Assembly (NCBI GenBank): GCA_013822265.1
Contig: PNKD01000021.1
Span: forward strand, 1-43,149
DNA length: 43,149 nt
Reading direction: 5' to 3'
From: Leptothrix sp. (in: b-proteobacteria)
GTDB lineage: Bacteria; Pseudomonadota; Gammaproteobacteria; Burkholderiales; Burkholderiaceae_C
The position numbers and the translations under genes are program-made. Position 1 is the first letter of the stretch. Every line of letters begins with the position of its first letter. Shown in pieces: positions 24,082 to 31,779 of this stretch. A model generated the notes under the pieces. It saw nothing but the letters and a program-made list of their open reading frames with translations. It ran no database searches and had not been told where the DNA came from.

Positions 24082-26940
24082 ATGGCTGCCTACACATTCA
24101 CCCCTGCCGGCTTCCGCCTTCGCCGGCCACTGGCCAAGCGGGTCGGCGCCCTGGCCACCCTGGCTTTGGCGGCCTCACTGAGCCTGCAAGCGCCAGAAGT
24201 TGCCGCTCAGGGCACGTCCACCCGGGCTTCGCAGTTCTACGAAGATGCACTGCAACGCTTCGACAAGAAGGATTACGCCGGCGCAGTGGTGCAGCTGAAG
24301 AACGTGCTGAAGCTGGATGGGAAGAACTTGTCGGCGCAGGTTCTGCTGGGGCAGGCCTTGCTGGAGGACGGCCAAGTCAACGCGGCCGAGGTGGCACTGA
24401 CCGAGGCCCTTCGCCTGGGCGTGAACCGGGCGCAAGTGGTGGTGCCGCTGGCCAATGCGGCCATGCGCCAAGGCAAGCCCGACGTGGTGGCGAGCGACGG
24501 CCGCTTTGCCGTCGAAGGCCTGCCGGCGGGCGTTCGGTACGAGCTGCTGCTGCTGCGCGCCGCCGCGGCCGGCGACGTGGCCGACCTGAAGGCTGCCTTG
24601 AAGGCCATCGACGACGCCCGCCTCATCAACTCCGCAGACGTCGGCAGCTACATCGGCGAGGTGCCGTTGCGGATACGTGCCGGCCAGCTGAGGGAAGCGC
24701 TCGCAGCGGCTGACAAGGCCGTCACCATCGCCCCAAAGGACGCCGAGTCGCACCATGCCCGTGGCGAGGTGCTTCATGTCATGGGCGATGCCGCCAGGGC
24801 CCGCGCCGCCTACGACGAGGCCCTCGAGCTGAACCCCGAGCACCTCGGCTCATTGGTCGCGCGCGCCGGCATCGCCCTCGACCAGAACCGGCTCCCCGAT
24901 GTCAGCCGTGACGTCCAAGCCGCGCTGAAGAAGACGCCAAGCGAAACCCGCGCTCTGTTCCTGAAGGCCAGCGTGGCCGAACGAGAAGGGCGCACAGCCG
25001 ACTCGCGCGCCGCGTTGAACGAGATCACCGCGCAGCTCGATCCGATACCGCCGCAGTTCCTGCGCTACCGACCCCAGCTGCTGCTGCTGGGGGGCCTCGC
25101 CCACAACGGCCTTGGCCAGCGGGAAAAGGCCAAGCCCTATCTCGAGGGCGTGTTGCGCAGCGACCCCGGCCACACGGTGGCCAAGGTGCTGGCCGACATC
25201 CACCTGGCCGAGCGCAACCCCGACGCAGCCGTCCAGGTGCTCGACAGCTACCTTCGCTACCGCGCCGGCGACCCCCAGGCCCAGCTTCAGCTGGCCAATG
25301 CGCACCTGGGCCAGGGCCGGGCCACGCGGGCGGTGCAGATACTGCAAGACGCGCTCAAGCGCGGCGAACAGGCGCCGCTGCGCGCTGCCCTGGGCCTCGC
25401 ACTCGTCGGTGCAGGTCGCTACGCAGACGCGATCCGGGAGTTGGAGGCCGTGTTCGCAAGAGACGGCAACAACCTCCAGGCCGGATTCGCACTGGCCTCC
25501 CTGTACGTGCAGACCCGGCAGGTGGCGCCGGCCCTGAAGGTGACGCAAGCCCTGGAAAAGGCCTTCCCGACGAGGCCCGAAGTCCTGACGATGGGTGCGC
25601 GGGCGCGCGGCCTGAAGGGAGATCTGACCGGCGCCCAGGCCGCACTCGATGCGGCATTGAAGGCGGATCCGGCGCACGCTGGGGCCTTGATCGAGTCGGC
25701 CAGGCTCGCGATGGCGCGTGGCGACAACCGCCGCGCTGTCCAGGCGCTGGATGCCGTGCTGGCCAAAGACAACAACAACGGCGACGCCGTCGCCACGCTG
25801 GCCGAGCTTGCGGAACGCATCGGCAAAACGGCCGACGCCGAGCGTTGGCTTCAGCGCGGTGACGAGATCGCCGGTAGCTCGGACGCCGGCCCTGCGCTGT
25901 CGCTGGTGGAGTTCCACCTGCGCCAGCAGCAGCTGCCCAAGGCGCAAGAGGCGCTCAAGCGGGCCCAGGCCAAGGCGCCCGACGCCGTGCAGGTGCTGGT
26001 GGTGGCGGCACGCGTGGCCTTGGCCGCGGGCGACGTGAACCACGCCCGCGTTCAACTGGGCCGCGCCTCCACGGCGGCTAGCTTCAACGTGCCACAGCTG
26101 GTGCAGATCGCCGGGTTGCAGTTGTCGGCCGGGCAGCCGCAGGCCGCGGGCCACAGCCTGGACAAGGCCCTGACCGAACGCCCCGGGCACCTGACGGCCC
26201 TGGCCATGCGCGCCGAAGTCGACATTCACCTCGGCGAACTGGCCAACGCCGAGCAGCGCATCCGCAAGGTGCTGGCGGCGGCGCCCCGCGCCGGCCTGGG
26301 GCACGCGCTGAGCGGCGACCTCGCCGAAGCGCGCAAGCAGCCCGACGCGGCCCTGGCGGCCTATCGCAAGGCCCACGAACTTGATCGCAACACGGGCAGC
26401 TTCCTGCGGCTTTTCATTGCGACAGCCCGGCGCGACAGGCCCGCAGCAACGCGCCTGGCCGAGCAATGGGTGACCGCCCACCCTCGCGATGCCCGGGTCT
26501 GGCGCGTGCTGGGCGACTCGCAGCTCGACGCGGGCAACGCCGCAACGGCCCGCCGAAGCTACGAGACGCTGGCCAAGCTCGGCGTCCGCGACCCCGACGC
26601 ACTGAACAACCTCGCGCAGGCGATGCTGACGCTCAAGGACCCGGGCGCGCTCAAGGTGGCCGAACAGGCTCTGTCCCTGGCGCCCGGCGCGGCACACGTC
26701 ATCGGCACCACCGGCTGGGCCGCGTTCAAGGCCGGCCAGAACGACCGTGCCATCCAGTTGCTGCGCGACGCGCGGCTGCGCGATCCGTCAAATGCCGACA
26801 CCCGCTACTACCTCGCCAGCGTGCTGGCGGCCATGGGCCGGACGGGTGAGGCCCGCACCGAATTGACCGCCGCGCTGGCGCCCGACAGCAAGCTGACCTA
26901 CCGCCAGGACGCCCAAACCCTGTTGGGCAGCCTGCGCTGA
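24082..26940 (+). CDS. prsT: PEP-CTERM system TPR-repeat protein PrsT
   Basis: This large exported TPR protein (952 residues, slightly longer than the usual ~900) is associated with exosortase/PEP-CTERM and exopolysaccharide systems. The N-terminus has a twin-basic then hydrophobic signal peptide (VGALATLALAASLSL) ending near EVAAQG. Repeats begin at ASQFYEDALQRFDKKDYAGA and continue to the C-terminus (TYRQDAQTLLGSLR). PrsT proteins are often lipoproteins, but no lipobox cysteine is seen here. ATG 24082 is chosen because it precedes the signal peptide; an upstream ATG at 24031 would add 17 basic residues. A PEP-CTERM-like protein gene follows at 27120, consistent with the assignment. No exosortase gene is present in the window. 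Confidence 0.9.
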   Translation: MAAYTFTPAGFRLRRPLAKRVGALATLALAASLSLQAPEVAAQGTSTRASQFYEDALQRFDKKDYAGAVVQLKNVLKLDGKNLSAQVLLGQALLEDGQVNAAEVALTEALRLGVNRAQVVVPLANAAMRQGKPDVVASDGRFAVEGLPAGVRYELLLLRAAAAGDVADLKAALKAIDDARLINSADVGSYIGEVPLRIRAGQLREALAAADKAVTIAPKDAESHHARGEVLHVMGDAARARAAYDEALELNPEHLGSLVARAGIALDQNRLPDVSRDVQAALKKTPSETRALFLKASVAEREGRTADSRAALNEITAQLDPIPPQFLRYRPQLLLLGGLAHNGLGQREKAKPYLEGVLRSDPGHTVAKVLADIHLAERNPDAAVQVLDSYLRYRAGDPQAQLQLANAHLGQGRATRAVQILQDALKRGEQAPLRAALGLALVGAGRYADAIRELEAVFARDGNNLQAGFALASLYVQTRQVAPALKVTQALEKAFPTRPEVLTMGARARGLKGDLTGAQAALDAALKADPAHAGALIESARLAMARGDNRRAVQALDAVLAKDNNNGDAVATLAELAERIGKTADAERWLQRGDEIAGSSDAGPALSLVEFHLRQQQLPKAQEALKRAQAKAPDAVQVLVVAARVALAAGDVNHARVQLGRASTAASFNVPQLVQIAGLQLSAGQPQAAGHSLDKALTERPGHLTALAMRAEVDIHLGELANAEQRIRKVLAAAPRAGLGHALSGDLAEARKQPDAALAAYRKAHELDRNTGSFLRLFIATARRDRPAATRLAEQWVTAHPRDARVWRVLGDSQLDAGNAATARRSYETLAKLGVRDPDALNNLAQAMLTLKDPGALKVAEQALSLAPGAAHVIGTTGWAAFKAGQNDRAIQLLRDARLRDPSNADTRYYLASVLAAMGRTGEARTELTAALAPDSKLTYRQDAQTLLGSLR

Positions 26941-27045
26941 CCCCGGATCGCGGGATGCCTGCCGCAGTCGGGTTTGCTTACACTTCACTACATGCCAGCC
27001 GAAGCATTGATCGCAAGTACCTGATTTCAAAGCAAGTTCTATCCC

Positions 27046-27060
27046 TGGCCCGGGCTTTGC
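27046..27060 (+). promoter_or_regulatory. Sigma-54 (RpoN) promoter candidate
   Basis: TGGCCCGGGCTTTGC has the invariant GG and GC separated by exactly 10 bases, and TGGC/TTGC agree with the consensus TGGCAC-N5-TTGC except at one base. It lies 60 bases before the ATG of the PEP-CTERM-like gene, giving a start site near 27072. PEP-CTERM systems in other bacteria are known to come with the PrsK/PrsR pair, in which PrsR is a sigma-54 activator. Confidence 0.7.
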
Positions 27061-27119
27061 GAATGGTACTTCAGCCGATCAGCACAAGCGCCCTGCGGCG
27101 CCTTCACCGGGAATCTTTC

Positions 27120-27962
27120 ATGAACGCTCGCAAGTTGTCTTTCCTCGCGCTGGCCGCCGCCAGCTTGGCCGTCGCGGGTTCCGCCTCGGCGCAGACGCGC
27201 ACTTACAGCTTCACGGACCGCAACGTCGCCGGGTCGCCCACAGGTGGCTGCAACACCTCGCTGACGGCCACTACCGGCTTCGGGACAGGGTCGTTTGGCA
27301 ACTCCATTCTGTGCCAGCAAGCGGGCAACGCCAGCACGACCACGGGCAGCCAGACCCTCAGCGTGTCGGCCTGGAGCTCGGACGGCAGCGGCTCCACCTA
27401 CCGCACCGCCGCCGTCAACGACCAGGGCGCCAGCGGCTTCGGCATCGCCAACCAGACTGAAGGTCTGGCTGTCATTCCGCCGGGCCACTCTGCCGACAAC
27501 GCCACGCCCGGCGTCGACTTGTGGCAGCTCAATTTCTCCAGCGCGCAGGCACTGAAGTCGATCACGCTGGGTTGGGCTGGCGCCGACGGCGATTTCCAGG
27601 TGCTGCGTTGGGGCGGCACGGGTGCGGCGACGTCCGTGAACACCCGTACCGCGGCGCAGTTGCTGACCGACGGCTGGGTGCTGATGAACACGGGCGTGGG
27701 CGCCAACACCGTGTTCGACGGCACCATCGCCGAGCCCCAGACGTTTAACTTCAACGGCGGCAACCTCACCTCGACCTCTTGGCTGGTGTCGGCCTACAAC
27801 AGCAGCTGGGCAGGGACTGGCGCCACCGTCGGTGTCGACGAGATCAAGATCCAGGGCATCACGACGTCGGGCCCGACGGCCGTTTCCGCCCCCGGCACCC
27901 TCACGCTCGCCGGTCTCGGCCTGCTCTGCGCCGGCTTCCTGCGTCGCCGCAACGCCACCTGA
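27120..27962 (+). CDS. PEP-CTERM-type exosortase-dependent surface protein with variant motif
   Basis: This secreted protein of 280 residues has a clean signal peptide (LSFLALAAASLAVAGSASAQ). The body is rich in Ser, Thr, Gly and Asn, with sequences such as WSSDGSGSTYRTAAVNDQGASG, and probably folds as beta structure. The C-terminus has the three-part sorting signal: SAPGTLTLAGLGLLCAGFL followed by RRRN. The motif is SAP rather than the usual PEP, and a Cys lies in the hydrophobic helix. The gene follows prsT, has its own sigma-54 promoter candidate and ends with a strong terminator. Function of the mature protein is unknown; such proteins are usually in the biofilm or exopolysaccharide layer. 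Confidence 0.87.
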   Translation: MNARKLSFLALAAASLAVAGSASAQTRTYSFTDRNVAGSPTGGCNTSLTATTGFGTGSFGNSILCQQAGNASTTTGSQTLSVSAWSSDGSGSTYRTAAVNDQGASGFGIANQTEGLAVIPPGHSADNATPGVDLWQLNFSSAQALKSITLGWAGADGDFQVLRWGGTGAATSVNTRTAAQLLTDGWVLMNTGVGANTVFDGTIAEPQTFNFNGGNLTSTSWLVSAYNSSWAGTGATVGVDEIKIQGITTSGPTAVSAPGTLTLAGLGLLCAGFLRRRNAT

Positions 27963-27984
27963 TCCGGTTCACCCGGTTCGCTGC

Positions 27985-28014
27985 AAGGCCCGCCTCGGCG
28001 GGCCTTGTCGTTTT
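27985..28014 (+). terminator. Rho-independent terminator
   Basis: AAGGCCCGCC (27985-27994) and GGCGGGCCTT (27997-28006) form a perfect 10-base stem closed by a 2-base gap (in practice a slightly larger loop). It is followed by GTCGTTTT. It ends the PEP-CTERM-like gene 23 bases after its stop. Confidence 0.88.
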
Positions 28015-28039
28015 CGAACGCCGATCGACTCGGGCGGCC

Positions 28040-28550
28040 GTACCGACGCCCGCCGCCCTGGCCAAGGCGGCGACGGCTTCCTCGGTGAGTTCGGCGTCGT
28101 GGCCCAGCGCCGCGGCGCCACCACGGAGGCCGGCGGCACATGCGGCAGTTGCTCCGGCGTCGACATCAGCCCGACCGAGCAGAAGGCGCCCGGCTCGGGC
28201 TCGCCGCGCCGCTCGGCCAGGCGCTCCAGCAGCCTGGCGCGCATCAGCCTGCGCTTGTGCAGCGCGCGCTGCGTCTGGCGTGATGCGGCGGCGGCCAGCA
28301 GCATCACCTGCAGCCAGCCTGTCAGGTCGCGGCGGCCAGCGGCTTGGGCGGCGGGGCGTCGCGGCTGCGGCCCAGCCGGCCAGGGTGACGGCACCGAGCA
28401 GCGCGGTTCCCAGGTTTTCCACAGGCTCGAAACCCAGGCCGACGACGGCCGCGCGCGGCAGCCGATCGCGCCAGCGCTGGGCCGGCAGTCGGCGGCAGCG
28501 TGTCGATGCCGCCCACGCCTGGAAGCTGTACGAAGAACACCGCCCCCTGT
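28040..28550 (-). pseudogene. Decayed, internally deleted copy of the neighbouring EAL-like/HDOD gene
   Basis: Several frames on the minus strand carry pieces clearly related to the intact gene at 28879-30282. VGGIDTL and LGRSRDAPPPKPL match it exactly, and GAVTLAG, SRQ, RLLERLAERRGEPEPGAF and GLMS match LENIARKLGETNPGAHFTLGLLS approximately. The pieces fall in different frames, so there are at least two frameshifts. The coding for the HDOD core (from the helix CELLNHLAL to the segment before LRRWLSVQL, about 165 bases) is missing. The nucleotide stretch 28329-28545 parallels 29496-29710 base for base over long runs. It is a tandem duplicate that has been lost as a gene. Confidence 0.82.
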
Positions 28551-28878
28551 CTGGCGAAGCTCGGCGCCTTCAACGGCCGTGAGTTCGTGGTGCGAAGGCC
28601 CTGATACAGGAAGCCAGGTCGATTGCCATCCTGGTGGAGAATGAAGACATCCGTCTGGCCGGCTCGATGGCTGACGTGCCGGACGACGTTCCCCCAGGCA
28701 ACGAAGAGCCGCGTGCGGGCGTTGAGGTAGCCGCTGAGTGCCCATCCCCAGGCTCTTGACGCCGTGGAACGAGCCCTCGCGGCCAAAGCACGAAACGCGG
28801 CGAATCACGACTTGTCGGCCGCCGAACTGCGGGATGCGCCGACGCCCACTTACGTAGCCGCCCCAGCGCCCGGGCTGC
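28551..28878. other. Unassigned stretch between the decayed copy and the intact HDOD gene
   Basis: No complete gene is seen. The minus strand can be read as NARTRLFVAWGNVVRHVSHR and VFILHQDGNRPGF, which look more protein-like than the surrounding shadows, but no family is recognised and the frame is interrupted. It may be the remains of another gene or of the N-terminal part of the decayed copy after rearrangement. Confidence 0.4.
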
Positions 28879-30282
28879 TCAGCCCCCTGATCCCTCGCCC
28901 CGAACCAACGCCGACCACCCCCAGGCGTCGTCCACGATACCGGTGAGCGCGCCTTCCGGCAGACGCAGCTCGCAGGCCATCGCCTCCGCCTGCCCGCTCT
29001 CACCCGCATCCAGCGCATCCAGCAAGCGCAGCCGCGCGGCCCAGGGCCCCTGGTGCCGCAGCAGCGCTGCGGTCGCCTCGTCGCCCAGCCGCAGCGGCGC
29101 GATCGCGTCCGCCAGCGGCACCTGCAGCAGCGGCTCGATCACCGACAACAAGCCCAGGGTGAAGTGCGCCCCCGGGTTCGTCTCGCCCAGCTTGCGCGCG
29201 ATGTTCTCCAGCACGCGGCCACGCACCAGCGCGCCTTCTTCCAGCGCCTTCGCCGCCTGCCGCGCGCTGCCCGCCGACAGCATCAGCTGCACCGACAGCC
29301 AGCGCCGCAGTTCCTGCCGGCCCAGCAGCGCCACCGCAGTGTCCACCGTCTCCACGCCCTGCTTCGCGCCCACGGCCGGGCTGTTGGCGTAGCGCAGCAG
29401 GCGGTAGGTCAGCGTCGCGTCGCCTCGCACGGCCTTGGCGACGACACCCGTTTCGTGGTCCAACGCCAGGTGATTCAGGAGTTCGCAGATGCGGTGCGCG
29501 GCGGCGCCCAAGGGTTTGGGCGGGGGGGCGTCGCGGCTGCGGCCGAGCTGGCCACCGGCCAGCGTGACGGCGCCCCGCAGCGCCGACTCCATGTCTTCCA
29601 CATGCTCGAAGCCCAGGCCGACGATGGCCACGCCTGGCAGCAGTTCGCGCCAGCGCTGAGCCGAGAGCAGCAGCGTGTCGATGCCGCCCACACTGGCCTG
29701 CGCGACGACGAAGTCGGGCTGTCCGGCGGCGGTCGGCGGGCCGTCGGCAACGCCCAGAAGTGCGCCGCGACTGCGCAGGGCTTGCGCCGTGGGGGCGGGC
29801 ACCGCGGCCAGGTCGTCGATCAGCAGCCACATGCCGGCACCCACGCCGTTGACCACGCTGGCCCGCGCCAGCATCACGGCCGGCATTCTCAGCAGCGCGG
29901 CGCGGCCGCCGGCAGTGATGCCCGCGGCCGTCGAAAGCAGGCCCGCGTGGTGCACGGCGGCGCCCGGCGAGTCACCGCGCGAAACCAGGAACCGTTCTGC
30001 CGCCGGCGCCAGCCGAAGTTCGAATCCGGCCACCTGGCCCAGGCTGCCCACCAGGGGCCGACGCGGCCCGAACCCCCGAAATTGCTCGGCCGCCTCGGCC
30101 ACGGCGGCCGCCACGCTCGCATCCATCAGCGGCACGCGCGCGTGCGGCGGCACCATCGAAACCGGTGGCCGGGGCCGCGACGCAGGAACGGCCATCGACC
30201 GGGCCGACGCGGGCATGCCCGTGCGGGCTGCCACCACGGGTGTTGCCGGCGCCCCCAGCATGCGCTTCAACCAAGGCCACAT
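28879..30282 (-). CDS. HDOD domain protein with degenerate EAL-like N-terminal half (YuxH type)
   Basis: This cytoplasmic signalling protein has 467 residues. A Pro/Ala-rich N-terminus is followed by an EAL-like fold without the catalytic EAL motif (about 80-265; for example GQVAGFELRLAPAAERFL and VAIVGLGFEHVEDMESAL). A C-terminal HDOD domain spans about 265-440 (CELLNHLALDHETGVVAKAV, TYRLLRYANSPAVG, AVALLGRQELRRWLSVQLML). HDOD proteins act in regulation, often linked to c-di-GMP or stress, without hydrolase activity. ATG 30282 is chosen over 30303 because GGAGAGGGG lies at the right distance before it. A decayed duplicate follows directly downstream. Confidence 0.88.
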   Translation of the reverse strand: MWPWLKRMLGAPATPVVAARTGMPASARSMAVPASRPRPPVSMVPPHARVPLMDASVAAAVAEAAEQFRGFGPRRPLVGSLGQVAGFELRLAPAAERFLVSRGDSPGAAVHHAGLLSTAAGITAGGRAALLRMPAVMLARASVVNGVGAGMWLLIDDLAAVPAPTAQALRSRGALLGVADGPPTAAGQPDFVVAQASVGGIDTLLLSAQRWRELLPGVAIVGLGFEHVEDMESALRGAVTLAGGQLGRSRDAPPPKPLGAAAHRICELLNHLALDHETGVVAKAVRGDATLTYRLLRYANSPAVGAKQGVETVDTAVALLGRQELRRWLSVQLMLSAGSARQAAKALEEGALVRGRVLENIARKLGETNPGAHFTLGLLSVIEPLLQVPLADAIAPLRLGDEATAALLRHQGPWAARLRLLDALDAGESGQAEAMACELRLPEGALTGIVDDAWGWSALVRGEGSGG

Positions 30283-30486
30283 GGGAACCCCTCTCCGGTG
30301 CATGGCGCCGGTGCCAGTTGTTGCTCGGACATCGCGCTCATGCTACGAAGCCGGCGGCGAACTTCCGTCAGTTGGAGGGCCTGATTCACCCAGCATTTCC
30401 GGCGTGTCGTCGTCGCGACGCTCGACCGCTGCGCGCGCCAACGCCAGCCACACCGCCAGCGGCTGGCGCAGCGCGCGTGAGGCCCG

Positions 30487-30768
30487 CTACTCGACGACCT
30501 GCACGCCCTTCCAGAACGCGATGCGGCCCTTGATCTCGGCGGCGGCTTCCTTTGGGTCGAGGTAGGTCCAGACGGCGTCGGGGTTGGCGTCGCCGTTGAC
30601 GAACAGCGTGTGGTAGCTGGCCTGGCCCTTCCAGCTGCACATGGTCTTGGTGTTGCTGGGCAGCAGGTACTCGGGCTTGACGGCGTTGGCGGGGAAGTAG
30701 TGGTTGCCTTCGACGACCACGGTGTCGTCGCTCTCGGCGACGACGGTGCCCTTCCAGATGGCTTTCAT
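30487..30768 (-). CDS. DUF427 domain protein
   Basis: This small cytoplasmic protein of 93 residues has the DUF427 fold over its whole length; its role is unknown. The typical sequence runs MKAIWKGTVVAESDDTVVVE, then NHYFPANAV, CSWKGQASYH with the conserved CxWKG, and WTYLDPKEAA. ATG 30768 is preceded by AGGAGAG at good spacing. It is divergent from the pirin gene with 114 bases between the starts. Confidence 0.92.
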   Translation of the reverse strand: MKAIWKGTVVAESDDTVVVEGNHYFPANAVKPEYLLPSNTKTMCSWKGQASYHTLFVNGDANPDAVWTYLDPKEAAAEIKGRIAFWKGVQVVE

Positions 30769-30882
30769 GGCTGATCTCTCCTGAGGCGCTTGCCGGGCGC
30801 GGCAGATTACCACCGGCCCCGTTGAATGCTGCATGCAGGCCGCCGCAACCCGCGAGCGGGCCCGCGGTACTACATTGGCCTC

Positions 30883-31746
30883 ATGGACAGCACAACCCTT
30901 GCCCTTCTCGCCCCGCGCGGCGTCGAACGCATCATCCAGGGCCAGGCCACCAGCGACGGTGCCGGCGTGCGCATGACGCGCCTGCTGACGCAGGACCTGC
31001 AGCGCCGTCTCGACCCCTTCCTGATGCTCGACCTTTTCGGCACCGACAACCCGGGTGACTACATCGGCGGCTTCCCCGACCACCCGCACCGGGGTTTCGA
31101 GACCATCACCTACATGCTGCAGGGCCGCATGCGCCACCGCGACAGCGTGGGCAACAACGGGCTGCTGGTGCCCGGCGCCGTGCAGTGGATGAGCGCCGGC
31201 CGCGGCGTCATTCACAGCGAGATGCCCGAACAGCTGGAAGGCGCGATGGAGGGCTTCCAGCTCTGGCTGAACCTGCCCGGGCGCGAGAAGATGCGCCAGC
31301 CCTGGTACCGCGACATCCCCAGCGCCGAGGTGCCCGAGTGGCAGGGCGAAGGCGTGCTGGCGCGTGTCATCGCCGGCCAGGCCCACGGCGTGGCCGGCGC
31401 CGTGCAGCGCGCAGCCACGGCGCCGCTGTACCTCGACCTGCACCTGCAGCCCGGCGCCGTCTTCGGGCAGCCGTTGCCGGCGCCGCACAACGCCTTTGTC
31501 GTCGTCTACCGCGGCGAGTTGTCGGTGGCCGGCACGGTCGTGCGCACGCGCCGCATGGCCATCCTGGCCAACAGCCCAGGCAGCGACGGCGTGGTGCTGC
31601 GCGGCGGCGAGGCCGGCGCGCGCGCCCTCCTGGTGGCCGGCCAGCCGCTGAAGGAGCCCATCGCGCAATACGGTCCCTTCGTGATGAACACCCAGCAGGA
31701 GATCTTCCAGGCGGTGCACGACTTCAACGCCGGCCGGCTGGCCTAG
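30883..31746 (+). CDS. Pirin family protein (possible quercetin dioxygenase)
   Basis: This is a bicupin protein of 287 residues. The metal ligands are His67 and His69 in DHPHRGFET, and His111 and Glu113 in GVIHSEMP, all present. Some bacterial pirins oxidise quercetin, others act on enzymes of pyruvate metabolism; the role here is open. The C-terminal pirin_C block is seen at LVAGQPLKEPIAQYGPFVMN. ATG 30883 is chosen because the cupin sequence begins soon after; the ribosome site is poor. It faces the DUF4397 lipoprotein gene. Confidence 0.93.
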   Translation: MDSTTLALLAPRGVERIIQGQATSDGAGVRMTRLLTQDLQRRLDPFLMLDLFGTDNPGDYIGGFPDHPHRGFETITYMLQGRMRHRDSVGNNGLLVPGAVQWMSAGRGVIHSEMPEQLEGAMEGFQLWLNLPGREKMRQPWYRDIPSAEVPEWQGEGVLARVIAGQAHGVAGAVQRAATAPLYLDLHLQPGAVFGQPLPAPHNAFVVVYRGELSVAGTVVRTRRMAILANSPGSDGVVLRGGEAGARALLVAGQPLKEPIAQYGPFVMNTQQEIFQAVHDFNAGRLA

Positions 31747-31750
31747 CGGC

Positions 31751-31778
31751 GTGGGCGGCCCGATCGCCGGGCCCGCCG
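31751..31778. terminator. GC-rich hairpin between convergent pirin and lipoprotein genes
   Basis: GGGCGGCCCG and CGGGCCCGCC pair with one bulged base around a short loop in the 33 bases between the two convergent stops. No T-tract follows on either strand; it may still act as a bidirectional attenuator. Confidence 0.4.
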
Positions 31779-31779
31779 T

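Noticed and set aside
24850..26697. A 615-codon frame on the minus strand inside prsT
   Set aside because: Shadow of the TPR repeats; no signal peptide or family motif, and prsT on the plus strand is complete.
30441..30478. GCCAGC/GCTGGC symmetries after the DUF427 gene as a terminator
   Set aside because: Several overlapping partial stems are possible, none is dominant, and no T-tract follows on the minus strand.
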